A stretch of DNA of 64,000 nt from Cellulomonas alba (lineage in GTDB: Bacteria; Actinomycetota; Actinomycetes; Actinomycetales; Cellulomonadaceae). A program made the position numbers and the translations under genes. The DNA is taken from NCBI RefSeq assembly GCF_030362835.1, contig NZ_JAUCGQ010000001.1, forward strand, positions 1,157,461 to 1,221,460, in the 5' to 3' direction. The notes beneath the pieces were generated by a model. It was not told the origin of the DNA. It saw only the letters and a program-made list of their open reading frames with translations, and did no database searches. Shown here piece by piece: positions 1-10,847 of the stretch. Numbering within the stretch: the first letter of the stretch is position 1; each line of letters starts with the position of its first letter.

Positions 1-142
1 TGCACTTCTGGACGTTCGGGTAGCTCACGCCCGGCGTCGGCAGGAACGAGCCGATGCGGAACACGACCATGATGCCGATCGTGAAGAGCAGCTTTCGCCG
101 CAGGTCGGGCGTGCGGAACGCCCGAACGAATGCACTGAGCAC
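1..142 (-). CDS. secY: Protein translocase subunit SecY (N-terminal fragment, cut by window edge)
   Basis: SecY is the channel-forming subunit of the Sec translocon in the cytoplasmic membrane. Only about 47 N-terminal residues are in the window. They show the typical SecY beginning, a basic stretch (RTPDLRRKLLF) followed by the first membrane helix and the SFLPTPGV loop. The GTG start at 142 has an AGGAGG ribosome-binding site 7 nt upstream. The gene follows the spc operon, its usual place, but a strong hairpin separates it from rplO, so it may be transcribed on its own or with downstream adk and map outside the window. Identification rests on sequence pattern and position. Confidence 0.9.
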   Translation of the reverse strand, partial: MLSAFVRAFRTPDLRRKLLFTIGIMVVFRIGSFLPTPGVSYPNVQKC

Positions 143-371
143 CTGTCGTCCTCCTGCTGAGTTGGGCCGTCCCTCGGCCCCGTTGCCGTCGTTGAGCGGG
201 ACGGACCGCCGGGACAGACTACCCTCCGAATGGCCCAGCGCCGTCCCTGCCCGCACTACGGACCCCACGGGCGCATGCGCCACAGCGCCTCGGCGGCCGT
301 GAGCCGGCCCCCAGCGGGCCGCCCCCGGGATCAGAGGCAGCGGCACCGGCCCTTACGAGCGCGGCGAACGA

Positions 372-415
372 CGAAGCGGGCGGCCCCGGGATCTCTCCCG
401 GGACCGCCCGCTTCG
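372..415 (-). terminator. Strong hairpin between rplO and secY
   Basis: A 20-bp stem (372-391 with 396-415) with one C-A mismatch and a TCTC loop lies just past the rplO stop. It has no T-run, which is usual for actinobacterial terminators. It probably ends the spc transcript. The gap of about 300 bp to secY also holds a possible -10 hexamer (TAGTCT on the minus strand, 216-221) without a clear -35; I see nothing else in the gap. Confidence 0.7.
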
Positions 416-445
416 AGCTGTCGTCCGTGCGGACGTCGGCTGGTG

Positions 446-1189
446 TCAGTCCTGCGCGACGCTTCCGCCGGCGGCGACGATCTTCTCCTTGGCCGACGCC
501 GAGTAGGCGTCCACGGCCACGGCGACCTTGACGGAGATCTCGCCGGTGCCGAGCACCTTGACGGGCTGGCCCTTGCGGACCGCACCCTTCGCGACGAGGT
601 CGGCGACGGTCACGTCGCCACCGTCCGGGTACAGCGCCGACAGGCGGTCGAGGTTGACCACCTGGTACTCGACGCGGAACGGGTTCTTGAAGCCGCGCAG
701 CTTCGGCAGGCGCATGTGCAGCGGCATCTGGCCACCCTCGAACCGGTCCGGCACCTGGTAGCGGGCCTTGGTGCCCTTGGTGCCACGACCGGCCGTCTTG
801 CCCTTCGACGCCTCACCGCGACCGACACGGGTCTTCGCGGTCTTGGCGCCGGGGGCCGGACGCAGGTGGTGGATCTTCAGCGTGCCGCCGGCACCCGGCT
901 GAGCGGCCTCGGCCGCAGCCTTCGCCGCCGCCTCGGACACGGTCTTCTTCGCCGGCGCCTTCTTCTCGGCAGCCTTCGGCTTCTCCTCGGCGGCGGCCTC
1001 GGCCTTCGCCTTGGACGTGCGAGCAGGAGCCTTGGCGGGCTTCTCGTCCGCCGCGGCCTCGGCCTTGGCGGCCTTGCTCGTCGCCTTCGGAGCGGCCTCG
1101 GCCGCGTCCGCCTTCTTCGCGGGCGCCTTCTTGGCGGCGGCCTTGGGGGCCTTCGCCTCCTCGGTCACCTCGGGCTTCTCGTCAGCCAT
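446..1189 (-). CDS. rplO: 50S ribosomal protein L15 with long Ala/Lys-rich N-terminal extension
   Basis: L15 helps late assembly of the large subunit. Residues about 103-247 match a normal L15 of about 145 residues ([13 protein letters not shown], then [17 protein letters not shown], then [11 protein letters not shown]). Before this lies an extension of about 100 residues made almost only of Ala, Lys, Glu and Pro, like a histone H1 tail. The ATG at 1189 is 2 nt after the rpmD stop and has GGAGGT about 9 nt upstream, encoded in the end of rpmD. There is no other good start near the core, so the extension is probably translated. Last gene of the spc operon before the hairpin. Confidence 0.93.
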   Translation of the reverse strand: MADEKPEVTEEAKAPKAAAKKAPAKKADAAEAAPKATSKAAKAEAAADEKPAKAPARTSKAKAEAAAEEKPKAAEKKAPAKKTVSEAAAKAAAEAAQPGAGGTLKIHHLRPAPGAKTAKTRVGRGEASKGKTAGRGTKGTKARYQVPDRFEGGQMPLHMRLPKLRGFKNPFRVEYQVVNLDRLSALYPDGGDVTVADLVAKGAVRKGQPVKVLGTGEISVKVAVAVDAYSASAKEKIVAAGGSVAQD

Positions 1190-1191
1190 GG

Positions 1192-1374
1192 TCACTCGAC
1201 CTCCTCGACCGCGACCAGGTGGCGCACGGTCTGGACCATGCCGCGGATCTCCGGACGGTCCTCCTTGACGACGACGTCGCCGATCCGCTTCAGGCCCAGC
1301 GTGCGCAGCGTGTCGCGCTGGTTCTGCTTGCCACCGATGCCGGAACGCTTCTGCGTCACCTTGAGACGGGCCAT
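1192..1374 (-). CDS. rpmD: 50S ribosomal protein L30
   Basis: A 60-residue large-subunit protein with typical L30 motifs ([11 protein letters not shown] near the N-terminus, TLRTLGL in the middle). The ATG at 1374 overlaps the rpsE stop by one base (TGATG), favouring coupled translation. A GTG directly before it would add one residue; the ATG is preferred. Its last codons supply the ribosome-binding site for rplO. Confidence 0.95.
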   Translation of the reverse strand: MARLKVTQKRSGIGGKQNQRDTLRTLGLKRIGDVVVKEDRPEIRGMVQTVRHLVAVEEVE

Positions 1375-2024
1375 CACGCACCCACCTTCTCGGACTTCTC
1401 CGCAGCGGCGGCACGACCGGCAGCCTGCGCGCGCAGCAGCGGCGCGGGCACGACGTGCTCGAGCGGCAGACCACGGCGCGCGGCCACGGCCTCAGGCTGC
1501 TCGAGGTTGCGCAGTGCCTGGACCGTCGCGTGCACGATGTTGATGGAGTTGGACGAGCCGAGCGACTTGCTCAGCACGTCGTGGATGCCGGCGCACTCGA
1601 GCACCGCGCGCACCGGACCACCGGCGATCACGCCGGTACCGGGGGACGCGGGGCGCAGGTACACGACGCCGGCAGCGGCCTCACCCTGGACGGGGTGCGG
1701 GATGGTGCCCTGGATGCGCGGGATGCGGAAGAAGTTCTTCTTCGCCTCCTCGACACCCTTGGCGATCGCCGCGGGCACCTCCTTGGCCTTGCCGTAGCCG
1801 ACGCCGACCGTGCCGTCACCGTCGCCCACCACGACGAGCGCGGTGAAGCTGAAGCGACGGCCGCCCTTGACGACCTTCGCGACACGGTTGATCGTCACGA
1901 CGCGCTCGACGAAGGCGCTCTTCTCTGCGGCGTCCTGGCGACGACCGCCGTCACGACGACCGCCGTCACGGCGCTCGCCGCCGGTGCCCTGAGCACCGGT
2001 GTTGCTGCGTGCAGGAGCAGCCAT
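1374..2024 (-). CDS. rpsE: 30S ribosomal protein S5
   Basis: S5 sits at the mRNA entry site and helps decoding accuracy. The protein has 216 residues. After a basic N-terminal tail with repeated RRDGG units comes the S5 RNA-binding domain ([20 protein letters not shown], then [11 protein letters not shown]) and then the C-terminal beta-alpha domain (SKSLGSSN). The ATG at 2024 was chosen because upstream in-frame sequence does not look like S5. It lies 31 nt after rplR and overlaps rpmD by one base. Confidence 0.97.
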   Translation of the reverse strand: MAAPARSNTGAQGTGGERRDGGRRDGGRRQDAAEKSAFVERVVTINRVAKVVKGGRRFSFTALVVVGDGDGTVGVGYGKAKEVPAAIAKGVEEAKKNFFRIPRIQGTIPHPVQGEAAAGVVYLRPASPGTGVIAGGPVRAVLECAGIHDVLSKSLGSSNSINIVHATVQALRNLEQPEAVAARRGLPLEHVVPAPLLRAQAAGRAAAAEKSEKVGA

Positions 2025-2055
2025 CAGTGAGTCCTCTTCTTCCGGTTCGTCGTCG

Positions 2056-2427
2056 TCACAGCGCCAGGCCGCTCTCGCGAGCGCCGTCGGCAACCGCGGC
2101 CACGCGGCCGTGGTACTTGTTGCCGCCGCGGTCGAACACGACCGCCTCGACGCCCTTGGCCTTCGCGCGCTCGGCGACGAGCTCGCCGACCTTGCGGGCC
2201 TTCGCGGTCTTGTCGCCCTCGGCGGTGCGCAGCGCGGCCTCGAGGGTCGACGCGGACGCCACCGTCTGGCCGATCGCGTCGTCCACGACCTGCGCCGTGA
2301 TGTGCCGCGCGGAGCGGGTCACGACGAGACGGGGACGGGCAGCCGTGCCCACGACCTTCTTGCGCAGGCGGAGGTGACGACGCTTGCGCGAGATCGCCTT
2401 GCCCTTGCCCTTGATGCTGATCGCCAT
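2056..2427 (-). CDS. rplR: 50S ribosomal protein L18
   Basis: L18 binds 5S rRNA and brings it into the central protuberance with L5. The 123-residue protein has the basic N-terminal arm ([15 protein letters not shown]) and the conserved end [17 protein letters not shown]. The ATG at 2427 is 3 nt after the rplF stop. Ordinary member of the spc operon. Confidence 0.97.
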   Translation of the reverse strand: MAISIKGKGKAISRKRRHLRLRKKVVGTAARPRLVVTRSARHITAQVVDDAIGQTVASASTLEAALRTAEGDKTAKARKVGELVAERAKAKGVEAVVFDRGGNKYHGRVAAVADGARESGLAL

Positions 2428-2430
2428 GGC

Positions 2431-2970
2431 CTACTTACCAGCCTTTCCGACCTTGCGGCGCACGTTCTCGCCCGCGTAGCGCACACCCTTGCCCTTGTAC
2501 GGCTCGGGCTTGCGGATCTTGCGGATGTTCGCGGCGACCTCGCCGACCTGCTGCTTGTCGATGCCCTGCACCGAGAAGCGCGTCGGGGCCTCGACCACGA
2601 ACGTGATGCCCTCGGGCGGGGTGACCAGCACCGGGTGGCTGAAACCGAGGGCGAACTCGAGGTCCGAGCCCTTGGCCGTCACGCGGTAACCGGTGCCGAC
2701 GATCTCGAGCTTCTTGACGTAGCCCTCGGTCACCCCGGTGACGAGGTTCGCGAGCAGCGTGCGGGTCAGGCCGTGCAGCGAGCGCGACAGGCGCTCGTCA
2801 TCCGGACGCGACACCACGAGGGCGCCGGCGTCGTTGCGCTCGACCTGGATCGGCGCGGCAACCGTGTGCGCGAGGGTGCCCTTGGGGCCCTTCACCGTCA
2901 CGACCGCACCATCGATGTTGACGTCCACGCCGGCCGGGACCGGGACGGGGATTCTGCCGATTCGAGACAT
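2431..2970 (-). CDS. rplF: 50S ribosomal protein L6
   Basis: L6 lies near the sarcin-ricin loop and the factor-binding site. The 179-residue protein starts [15 protein letters not shown], as in most bacteria, and has the two L6 domains. The conserved C-terminal stretch [12 protein letters not shown] contacts 23S rRNA. The ATG at 2970 gives the family's normal length; longer in-frame sequence upstream is not L6-like. It is followed by rplR after 3 nt. Confidence 0.97.
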   Translation of the reverse strand: MSRIGRIPVPVPAGVDVNIDGAVVTVKGPKGTLAHTVAAPIQVERNDAGALVVSRPDDERLSRSLHGLTRTLLANLVTGVTEGYVKKLEIVGTGYRVTAKGSDLEFALGFSHPVLVTPPEGITFVVEAPTRFSVQGIDKQQVGEVAANIRKIRKPEPYKGKGVRYAGENVRRKVGKAGK

Positions 2971-2992
2971 GGCTTCTCTCCTTCCGGTCTCG

Positions 2993-3391
2993 TTACCAGA
3001 CGTAGGCGAGGACTTCCCCACCCACGCCCTTCTTGGCGGCCTGCTTGTCGGTGAGGAGGCCGGACGACGTGGACAGGATCGCCACGCCCAGGCCGCCGAG
3101 CACCTTCGGCAGGTTGGTCGACTTGGCGTACACGCGCAGGCCCGGCTTGGACACGCGCTTCACGCCGGCGAGCGCACGCTCGCGGTTGGGGCCGTACTTC
3201 AGCGTCACGACGAGGTTCTTGCCCACCTGGGCGTCCTCGACGGTCCAGCTCGCGATGTAGCCCTCGGCCTTGAGGATCTCCGCGATGCTCGACTTGAGCT
3301 TCGAGAACGGGATGGTCACCTCGTCGTGGTGCGCCGAGTTCGCGTTGCGCAGACGCGTCAGGAAGTCTGCGATCGGGTCGGTCATGGTCAT
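2993..3391 (-). CDS. rpsH: 30S ribosomal protein S8
   Basis: S8 binds the central domain of 16S rRNA. In many bacteria it also represses the spc operon by binding its mRNA; whether it does so here is not visible. The protein has 132 residues with the S8 signature near the end ([13 protein letters not shown]) and [13 protein letters not shown] at the start. An ATG two codons later (3385) is an equally good start. It lies 22 nt before rplF. Confidence 0.97.
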   Translation of the reverse strand: MTMTDPIADFLTRLRNANSAHHDEVTIPFSKLKSSIAEILKAEGYIASWTVEDAQVGKNLVVTLKYGPNRERALAGVKRVSKPGLRVYAKSTNLPKVLGGLGVAILSTSSGLLTDKQAAKKGVGGEVLAYVW

Positions 3392-3420
3392 GGGGGCTTC
3401 AGCCCTCTCTCGCCGGGGTA

Positions 3421-3446
3421 TCCCGACCCGCCTTCGCGGGCCGGGA
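3421..3446 (-). other. Small hairpin in the rpsN-rpsH gap
   Basis: An 11-bp stem with one mismatch and a CTTC loop (GAAG on the transcribed strand) fills part of the 78-nt gap between rpsN and rpsH. It could be an mRNA regulatory or processing structure in the spc operon, for example a target of S8. This is inference from position only. Confidence 0.35.
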
Positions 3447-3469
3447 CCTACCGACGTCGGTGGAACTAG

Positions 3470-3655
3470 TTACCAGCTGCTCTTGGTGACGCCGGGGAGC
3501 TCGCCACGGTGGGCCATCTCCCGCACGCAGATCCGGCACAGGCCGAACTTGCGGTACACCGAGTGCGGACGCCCGCAGCGCTGGCAGCGCGTGTAGGCAC
3601 GCACCGCGAACTTCTGCTTGCCGGCGGCCTTGTTGACCAGGGCGGTCTTCGCCAT
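3470..3655 (-). CDS. rpsN: 30S ribosomal protein S14, zinc-binding short type
   Basis: S14 is needed for assembly of the 30S head. This is the 61-residue zinc-ribbon form: CQRCGRP and CRICVRE supply four Cys ligands. The short zinc form is the usual primary copy in actinobacteria; a longer zinc-free paralogue, if present, would be elsewhere. The ATG at 3655 lies 1 nt after the rplE stop. Confidence 0.96.
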   Translation of the reverse strand: MAKTALVNKAAGKQKFAVRAYTRCQRCGRPHSVYRKFGLCRICVREMAHRGELPGVTKSSW

Positions 3656-3656
3656 G

Positions 3657-4225
3657 TCAGTTCTCCTTGAACGGGAAGCCGAGCGCCTTGAGGAGCGCGC
3701 GGCCCTCGTCGTCCGTCTCGGCCGTCGTCACGACGGTGATGTCCATGCCACGGACGCGGTCGATCCGGTCCTGGTCGATCTCGTGGAAGACCGACTGCTC
3801 CGTGAGGCCGAACGTGTAGTTGCCGTGCCCGTCGAACTGCTTCGGCGACAGCCCGCGGAAGTCGCGGATGCGCGGCAGGGCGGTCGAGACCAGGCGGTCC
3901 AGGAACTCCCAGGCGCGGTCGCCGCGCAGCGTCACGTGGGCGCCGATCGGCATGCCCTCGCGCAGCTTGAACTGCGCGATGGACTTGCGGGCCTTGGTGA
4001 CCTGGGGCTTCTGGCCCGTGATCTGCGTGAGGTCGCGGATCGCGCCCTCGATCAGCTTCGAGTCCTTGGCGGCGTCGCCCACACCCATGTTCACGACGAC
4101 CTTGACGAGCCGCGCGACCTGGTTGATGTTCTCGTGGGCGAACTCCGTGAAGAGCGCCGGCTTGATCTCGTCGTTGTACTGCTTCTTGAGCCGCGGGGTC
4201 TCCGGGGCGACGATCGTGTCGCTCA

Positions 4226-4226
<1 letters not shown>
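3657..4226 (-). CDS. rplE: 50S ribosomal protein L5
   Basis: L5 binds 5S rRNA and contacts P-site tRNA. The 189-residue protein has typical L5 stretches ([40 protein letters not shown]). Its ATG overlaps the rplX stop by one base (TGATG), and rpsN follows after 1 nt, so the three genes are probably translationally coupled. Confidence 0.97.
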
Positions 4227-4567
<341 letters not shown>

Positions 4568-4569
4568 GG

Positions 4570-4938
4570 TCAGAGCACCTCCGGAGCCAGCGAGATGATC
4601 TTCATGAACTTCTTGTCACGCAGCTCGCGGCCGACGGGACCGAAGATGCGGGTGCCGCGGGGCTCCCCGTCGTTCTTGAGGATCACGGCGGCGTTCTCGT
4701 CGAACTTGATGTACGAGCCGTCCGGACGACGGCGCTCCTTGACCGTGCGCACGACGACGGCCTTGACGACGTCGCCCTTCTTGACGTTGCCACCGGGGAT
4801 CGCGTCCTTGACGGTGGCGACGATGACGTCGCCGATACCGGCGTAGCGACGGCCGGAGCCACCGAGAACGCGGATGCAGAGGATCTCCTTGGCACCCGTG
4901 TTGTCGGCGACGCGCAGCCGCGTCTCCTGCTGGATCAT
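4570..4938 (-). CDS. rplN: 50S ribosomal protein L14
   Basis: L14 lies at the subunit interface and forms bridges to 16S rRNA. It has 122 residues, begins [16 protein letters not shown] and contains the family signature region [12 protein letters not shown]. It is the first gene of the spc block, separated from rpsQ by 139 nt, the largest gap inside the S10-spc run. Confidence 0.97.
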   Translation of the reverse strand: MIQQETRLRVADNTGAKEILCIRVLGGSGRRYAGIGDVIVATVKDAIPGGNVKKGDVVKAVVVRTVKERRRPDGSYIKFDENAAVILKNDGEPRGTRIFGPVGRELRDKKFMKIISLAPEVL

Positions 4939-4965
4939 CTACCTACTCCTGTCGTCTGGCGGGTT

Positions 4966-4985
4966 CTGCGAGCCGGAGCTCGCAG
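4966..4985 (-). other. Hairpin in the rpsQ-rplN gap
   Basis: A perfect 8-bp stem (CTGCGAGC/GCTCGCAG) with a CGGA tetraloop lies in the 139-nt gap between the S10 and spc blocks. It could be a weak terminator, an attenuator or an RNA processing site. No convincing promoter was seen in the same gap, so spc genes may depend on read-through. Confidence 0.4.
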
Positions 4986-5077
4986 CCTGGCCGAACGGAT
5001 AGTTGCCGTGATGCACACGTCGCGGCGGGTCCGGTCTCCCTCGCCCGCCGCCCGTGGGCAACTGGGGGTGGTGCTGG

Positions 5078-5362
5078 TTACTTGGCCTTCTCGAGGATCT
5101 CCACGACGCGCCACCGCTTGGTCGCGGACAGCGGGCGGGTCTCCATGATCAGGACGAGGTCGCCGATGCCCGCCGAGTTCTGCTCGTCGTGCGCCTTGAC
5201 CTTGCTCGTGCGTCGCAGGACCTTGCCGTAGAGCGGGTGCTTGACCCGGTCCTCGACCTCGACCACGACGGTCTTCTGCATCTTGTCGCTCACGACGTAG
5301 CCGCGGCGCGTCTTGCGGTACGCGCGGTGCTCCGCCGTGGCGGTGGTGTGCTTCTCAGTCAT
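5078..5362 (-). CDS. rpsQ: 30S ribosomal protein S17
   Basis: S17 binds the 5' domain of 16S rRNA. It is an OB-fold protein of 94 residues with the typical stretches [19 protein letters not shown] and [11 protein letters not shown]. The ATG at 5362 lies 7 nt after the rpmC stop. A longer in-frame start would run into rpmC and is rejected. Last gene of the S10 block. Confidence 0.97.
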   Translation of the reverse strand: MTEKHTTATAEHRAYRKTRRGYVVSDKMQKTVVVEVEDRVKHPLYGKVLRRTSKVKAHDEQNSAGIGDLVLIMETRPLSATKRWRVVEILEKAK

Positions 5363-5369
5363 CTCTGCC

Positions 5370-5609
5370 TCACTCGCTCGCGGTCGGCGCGGTACGGATG
5401 CCGAGCTCGCGCTCACGCAGGATCGTGTAGATCCGCGCGATGTCGCGGCGGACGGCCTTGAGCCGACCGTGGCTCTCGAGCTGGCCGGTGGCCGACTGGA
5501 AGCGGAGGTTGAACAGCTCCTCCTTGGCCTTCTTCAGCTCGGCGACAAGCTTGTCGTCGTCGAAGGCGTCCAGCTCGGTCGGAGCGAGCTCCTTGGTGCC
5601 GATAGCCAT
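5370..5609 (-). CDS. rpmC: 50S ribosomal protein L29
   Basis: L29 is a helical hairpin protein near the peptide exit tunnel, part of the docking site for trigger factor and SRP. It has 79 residues; the core motif [15 protein letters not shown] is clear. The ATG overlaps the rplP stop by one base. Confidence 0.96.
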   Translation of the reverse strand: MAIGTKELAPTELDAFDDDKLVAELKKAKEELFNLRFQSATGQLESHGRLKAVRRDIARIYTILRERELGIRTAPTASE

Positions 5610-6025
5610 CAGTTACCACCCTCGCGAACCACGAAACGGGTCTTCATCGGGAGCTTGTGCTGCGCGCGGCGCATGGCCTCACGCGCGAGCGGCTCCGGGA
5701 CGCCGGCGAGCTCGAACATCACTCGGCCCGGCTTGACGTTGGCGATCCACCACTCGGGCGAGCCCTTGCCGGAACCCATGCGGGTCTCGGCGGGCTTCTT
5801 CGTGAGGGGACGGTCCGGGTAGATGTTGATCCAGACCTTCCCACCACGCTTGATGTGGCGGGTCATGGCGATACGCGCAGCCTCGATCTGACGGTTCGTG
5901 ACGTAGGCGGGCTCGAGGGCCTGGATGCCGTAGTCACCGAACGAGATCGTCGTGCCACCGGTCGCGGCGCCGGAGCGCCCCGGGTGGTGCTGCTTGCGGT
6001 GCTTGAGTCGGCGGGGGATCAGCAC
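5609..6025 (-). CDS. rplP: 50S ribosomal protein L16
   Basis: L16 helps shape the A site and the peptidyl transferase centre. It has 138 residues, with the start [17 protein letters not shown] and the conserved [12 protein letters not shown] segment. It starts with GTG at 6025, 3 nt after the rpsC stop. Confidence 0.97.
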   Translation of the reverse strand: MLIPRRLKHRKQHHPGRSGAATGGTTISFGDYGIQALEPAYVTNRQIEAARIAMTRHIKRGGKVWINIYPDRPLTKKPAETRMGSGKGSPEWWIANVKPGRVMFELAGVPEPLAREAMRRAQHKLPMKTRFVVREGGN

Positions 6026-6028
6026 GGC

Positions 6029-6853
6029 TCAGGCCTCCGTTCCGGTCTCAGGGGTCGCCTCGGGGTTCGCCTCGACGGCCTCAGCAGCGGGAGCGGACTC
6101 GCGCTCGCGACGCTGGCCACCGCGGGGACCACGGTCGCCCCGGTCGCCACGGTCGGTGCGAGGACCACGCGACGGACGCGGAGCCTGGGTCGCCTGCTCG
6201 CGGGCGAACTCCTTCTCCGTCATGTCGCCCTTGTAGACCCACACCTTGACGCCGATGCGCCCGAAGGTGGTGCGAGCCTCGAAGAACCCGTAGTCGATGT
6301 TGGCGCGGAGCGTGTGCAGCGGCACGCGACCCTCGCGGTAGAACTCCGTGCGGCTCATCTCCGCACCGCCGAGGCGGCCCGAGACCTGCACACGGATGCC
6401 CTTGGCGCCGGCGCGCTGCGCCGACTGGATGCCCTTGCGCATGGCGCGACGGAACGACACGCGGCTCGCGAGCTGCTCGGCGATGCCCTGGGCGACCAGC
6501 TGAGCCTCGATCTCGGCGTTCTTCACCTCGAGGATGTTCAGCTGGACCTGCTTGCCCGTGAGCTTCTCGAGCTCGCCGCGGATGCGATCGGCCTCGGCGC
6601 CGCGGCGGCCGATCACGATGCCCGGACGCGCGGTGTGGATGTCCACACGGACGCGGTCACGCGTGCGCTCGATCTCGACCTTCGCGATGCCCGCGCGCTC
6701 CAGACCCGTGCTCATGAGCTTGCGGATCTGGACGTCCTCGCGGACGTAGTCGCGGTAGCGCTGGCCCGGCTTCGTCGAGTCAGCGAACCAGCGCGAGCGG
6801 TGGTCCGTCGTGATGCCCAGGCGGTACCCGAGCGGGTTGACCTTCTGTCCCAC
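6029..6853 (-). CDS. rpsC: 30S ribosomal protein S3 with Arg/Gly-rich C-terminal tail
   Basis: S3 lies at the mRNA entry channel and, with S4 and S5, unwinds mRNA. It has 274 residues. The KH domain is near residues 60-110 ([18 protein letters not shown]). After the C-terminal domain comes a low-complexity tail of about 50 residues with repeated DRGDRG units and an acidic end, common in actinobacterial S3. The GTG at 6853 overlaps the rplV stop by one base (TAGTG). Confidence 0.97.
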   Translation of the reverse strand: MGQKVNPLGYRLGITTDHRSRWFADSTKPGQRYRDYVREDVQIRKLMSTGLERAGIAKVEIERTRDRVRVDIHTARPGIVIGRRGAEADRIRGELEKLTGKQVQLNILEVKNAEIEAQLVAQGIAEQLASRVSFRRAMRKGIQSAQRAGAKGIRVQVSGRLGGAEMSRTEFYREGRVPLHTLRANIDYGFFEARTTFGRIGVKVWVYKGDMTEKEFAREQATQAPRPSRGPRTDRGDRGDRGPRGGQRRERESAPAAEAVEANPEATPETGTEA

Positions 6854-7230
6854 TAGCGGGTCCCTCCCTTGGAGTTGGCCGCGTCACGTGCAGCGACGAC
6901 GACCGTGATGTGGCTCGTGCGCTTGAGGATCCGGCCCGCGCGACCCTGCGCACGGGGACGGAACCGCTTGAGCGTCGGGCCCTCGTCGACGAAGACCTCC
7001 GAGATGTAGAGGTCCGCCGGGTCGAGGCGCTCGTTGTTGCGCTTGGCACCCTCGGTCGCGTTCGCGATCGCGGACTGCACCGTCTTGAGCACCGGCTCGG
7101 CGGCCGCCTGCGGCGCGAACTTCAGCACCGCCACGGCCTCGTCGGCCCGCTTGCCACGGATGAGGTCCACGACGCGCCGGGCCTTCTGGGGCGTGACGCG
7201 GACGAACCGCGCCTTCGCCTTGGCTTCCAT
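6853..7230 (-). CDS. rplV: 50S ribosomal protein L22
   Basis: L22 lines the exit tunnel; its beta-hairpin tip is a known site of macrolide resistance changes. It has 125 residues with [14 protein letters not shown] near the N-terminus and the hairpin around [15 protein letters not shown]. The ATG at 7230 is 47 nt after rpsS. Confidence 0.97.
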   Translation of the reverse strand: MEAKAKARFVRVTPQKARRVVDLIRGKRADEAVAVLKFAPQAAAEPVLKTVQSAIANATEGAKRNNERLDPADLYISEVFVDEGPTLKRFRPRAQGRAGRILKRTSHITVVVAARDAANSKGGTR

Positions 7231-7277
7231 TGCTGTCTCCTGTCTCTGCCGTCAGAGCGTCACCTGGCTGACCGAGG

Positions 7278-7559
7278 TCAGCGGCGACGGCCCTTCCGGT
7301 CGTCCTTCTCGTGGCCGCGGAACGTCCGGGTCGGAGCGAACTCGCCGAGCTTGTGCCCGACCATCGACTCCGTCACGAACACCGGGGTGTGCTTGCGCCC
7401 GTCGTGGACGGCGAACGTGTGCCCGAGGAAGTCCGGCGTGATGACCGAACGGCGGGACCACGTCTTGATGACGTTCTTGGTACCGGCCTCGTTCTGCACG
7501 TCGACCTTCTTCTGCAGGTGGCCGTCGACGAACGGGCCCTTCTTGAGGCTGCGAGGCAT
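7278..7559 (-). CDS. rpsS: 30S ribosomal protein S19
   Basis: S19 forms a complex with S13 in the 30S head and contacts the A-site tRNA. It has 93 residues, starts [15 protein letters not shown] and has the family core [16 protein letters not shown]. It lies 15 nt after rplB. Confidence 0.97.
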   Translation of the reverse strand: MPRSLKKGPFVDGHLQKKVDVQNEAGTKNVIKTWSRRSVITPDFLGHTFAVHDGRKHTPVFVTESMVGHKLGEFAPTRTFRGHEKDDRKGRRR

Positions 7560-7574
7560 TCTCTCGGGCTCCTA

Positions 7575-8411
<837 letters not shown>

Positions 8412-8435
8412 GAGTCCTCAGTCCTTCCGGGCCGC

Positions 8436-8738
8436 TCAGCCGACCGGTCCGCCGAAGATGTCGATCGTGCCCTCGCGGAGGGTGACGATCGCACGCTTCG
8501 TGTCCTTGCGACGGCCGACGCCGAACCGGGTACGACGGGCCTTGCCCTGACGGTTCGCAGTGTTGACCGAGTCGACCTTGACGCCGAAGACCTGCTCGAC
8601 GGCGATCTTGATCTCGGTCTTGTTGGCACGGGGGTCGACGAGGAACGTGTACTTGCCCTCGTCGAGCAGGCCGTAGCTCTTCTCCGAGACGACCGGCGCG
8701 ATCAGGATGTCGCGCGGGTCCTTACCGACGGCGGTCAC
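8436..8738 (-). CDS. rplW: 50S ribosomal protein L23
   Basis: L23 is the trigger factor and SRP docking protein at the tunnel exit. It has 100 residues, with [16 protein letters not shown] at the start and a normal L23 end. The GTG start at 8738 overlaps the rplD stop (GTGA). A longer in-frame reading would lie inside rplD and is rejected. Confidence 0.95.
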   Translation of the reverse strand: MTAVGKDPRDILIAPVVSEKSYGLLDEGKYTFLVDPRANKTEIKIAVEQVFGVKVDSVNTANRQGKARRTRFGVGRRKDTKRAIVTLREGTIDIFGGPVG

Positions 8739-9430
8739 TTCGTCTCCTCCTGCGCCTCGGACTCGGTCGCGGTGGCCTTGGCGCCCTTGGCGGGGCCGGC
8801 GAGGAACGCGTCGAGCGCGCCCTGCGTGAAGACCACGTCGTCCGAGACGAGGACGTCGTACGTGTTGAGCTGGTCGGTGACGAGCAGGTGGACCCGCTCG
8901 ACGTTCCGCAGCGACTTCCACGTGATCTCGTCCGAGCGCTCGACCACGACGAGCACGTGACGGCGCACCGAGAGGTTGTCGAGCACCGCGAGGGCGGCCT
9001 TCGTCGACGGCGCCTGGCCCGGGGCGAAGCCCGAGACGACGTGCACGCGACCCGCGCGAGCGCGGTCCGAGAGAGCACCGCGGAGCGCCGCGGCCTTCAT
9101 CTTCTTCGGGGTCTTCTGCGTGTAGTCACGCGGCTGCGGACCGTGGACCGTGCCACCACCCGCGAACTGCGGGGCGCGGGTCGAGCCCTGACGGGCGCGG
9201 CCGGTGCCCTTCTGCTTGTACGGCTTCTTGCCGCCACCACGGACCTCACCACGGGTCTTCGTGTCGTGGGTGCCCTGGCGGGCCGCAGCGAGCTGCGCGA
9301 CGACGACCTGGTGGATCAGCGGGACGTTCGTCTGCACGTCGAAGACGTCGGCGGGCAGCTCGGCCTGGCCGGCCTTCTTGCCCGCGGCGTCGAGGACGTC
9401 GACGGTCAGCGTGTCGCTCATGGAGGTCAC
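8735..9430 (-). CDS. rplD: 50S ribosomal protein L4
   Basis: L4 lines the exit tunnel. In some bacteria it also represses the S10 operon by binding its leader RNA. The conserved loop [19 protein letters not shown] (about residues 67-85) is the tunnel extension. The start is unsure: the GTG at 9430 overlaps the rplC stop (GTGA) with GAAGG just upstream, while an ATG at 9421 would remove three residues. The GTG is preferred for spacing. Confidence 0.95.
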   Translation of the reverse strand: MTSMSDTLTVDVLDAAGKKAGQAELPADVFDVQTNVPLIHQVVVAQLAAARQGTHDTKTRGEVRGGGKKPYKQKGTGRARQGSTRAPQFAGGGTVHGPQPRDYTQKTPKKMKAAALRGALSDRARAGRVHVVSGFAPGQAPSTKAALAVLDNLSVRRHVLVVVERSDEITWKSLRNVERVHLLVTDQLNTYDVLVSDDVVFTQGALDAFLAGPAKGAKATATESEAQEETK

Positions 9431-10086
9431 GCACCCTTCACAGCGGTACGCACGACGACGACGCCGTTCTTGGGGCCGGGGACGGCGCCCTTGACGAGCA
9501 GGAAGCCCCGCTCCGCGTCGACCGCGTGCACGGTCAGGTTCTGGGTGGTCTGACGGGCGTTGCCCATCCGACCGGCCATCCGCAGGCCCTTGAAGACTCG
9601 CGACGGCGTCGACGCGCCACCGATCGAGCCCGGCTTGCGGTGGTTGCGGTGCGAACCGTGGGAGGCGCTGACGCCGGCGAAGCCGTGACGCTTCATGACA
9701 CCGGCGGTGCCCTTGCCCTTGGTCGTACCGATGACGTCGACGAGCTGGCCTGCCTCGAAGACGTCGGCGCCGAGCTCCTGGCCGAGCGTGAACTCGGCGG
9801 CGTTCGGCGTGCGGATCTCGGCCACGTGCCGGCGCGGCGTCACGCCGGCCTTCTCGAAGTGGCCCTTGAGCGGCTTGGTGACCTTGCGGGGGTCGATCTG
9901 GCCGTGGGCCAGCTGGACCGCTGCGTAGCCGTCAGCCTCAGCGGAGCGGACCTGCGTGACGACGTTGGTGCCGACCGCGACCACGGTGACGGGCACGAGA
10001 CGACCGTTGTCGTCCCACACCTGCGTCATGCCGAGCTTCGTGCCGAGCACCGCCGTGACGGGGCGCGCGTTCTGCTGGGTTGCCAT
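9427..10086 (-). CDS. rplC: 50S ribosomal protein L3
   Basis: L3 is an early assembly protein with a loop reaching toward the peptidyl transferase centre. It has 219 residues, with [19 protein letters not shown] at the start and the loop region [16 protein letters not shown], which holds the Gln/Lys-modified site in other species. It lies 23 nt after rpsJ. Confidence 0.97.
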   Translation of the reverse strand: MATQQNARPVTAVLGTKLGMTQVWDDNGRLVPVTVVAVGTNVVTQVRSAEADGYAAVQLAHGQIDPRKVTKPLKGHFEKAGVTPRRHVAEIRTPNAAEFTLGQELGADVFEAGQLVDVIGTTKGKGTAGVMKRHGFAGVSASHGSHRNHRKPGSIGGASTPSRVFKGLRMAGRMGNARQTTQNLTVHAVDAERGFLLVKGAVPGPKNGVVVVRTAVKGA

Positions 10087-10109
10087 GAAAGATCAGTCCT
10101 TCCCAGCGA

Positions 10110-10418
10110 TCAGAGCTTGATCTCGATGTTCACGTCCGCGGGCAGGTCGAGACGCATAAGCGAGTCGACGGCCTTCGGCGTGGGGTCGATGATGTCGATG
10201 AGCCGCTTGTGCGTCCGCATCTCGAAGTGCTCGCGGCTGTCCTTGTACTTGTGGGGCGACCGGATGACGCAGAAGACGTTCTTCTCCGTCGGCAGCGGCA
10301 CCGGACCCACGACCGACGCACCAGCGCGAGTCACCGTGTCGACGATCTTGCGCGCCGAGCTGTCGATGACCTCGTGGTCGTAGGACTTGAGCCGGATGCG
10401 GATCTTCTGTCCCGCCAT
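10110..10418 (-). CDS. rpsJ: 30S ribosomal protein S10
   Basis: S10 is a 30S head protein that also acts as NusE, the partner of NusG and NusB in antitermination and transcription-translation coupling. It has 102 residues; the signature [19 protein letters not shown] is clear. The ATG at 10418 gives the universal start [16 protein letters not shown]. First gene of the S10 operon; its promoter is about 220 nt upstream. Confidence 0.97.
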   Translation of the reverse strand: MAGQKIRIRLKSYDHEVIDSSARKIVDTVTRAGASVVGPVPLPTEKNVFCVIRSPHKYKDSREHFEMRTHKRLIDIIDPTPKAVDSLMRLDLPADVNIEIKL

Positions 10419-10640
10419 GGCGTCGTCTACTTCTCTCTCTTCGAACCGGTCCGTCCGACCCCCGCACTCGGGCGTGTCGCAATCCGCGACGCACCTCTGC
10501 ACTGCGTACCGTGAGGCACGAGGTCGGTGGTTGTAGTCGAGCCACCACCTCCGGGTCGACCCCGGGGTCCGGCAGCTCTCCACGTTTCCCAGCCCAGCCG
10601 CGGCGCGCGCGTGCGCACACCCACGACGGGCAACCTGAAC

Positions 10641-10670
10641 AGTGTGCCAGACGGGACCCCGATCCTCCAA
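10641..10670 (-). promoter_or_regulatory. Candidate sigma70-type promoter of the S10 operon
   Basis: On the minus strand a -35 TTGGAG (10665-10670) and a -10 CACACT (10641-10646) are 18 bp apart. Transcription would start near 10633, leaving a leader of about 215 nt before rpsJ, long enough for L4-type feedback control. The 430 nt between rpsJ and the next upstream ORF hold nothing else I can support. Confidence 0.5.
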
Positions 10671-10847
10671 TTCCCTGCCGGCGTGCGATGGCCCACACCG
10701 GGCCCGACGGACGAGGAGGGCCGGTGCTCGCCCGGACCGGGCGGGAGGCGCGCGGTGCCGTGGCACGGGTCGCTCGACCGCTTCACCGGGGGTGACGGCG
10801 GGGGGCGTCCGCACGCAGCTCTGGCGCGACTGCCGAGGTCGACCCCG

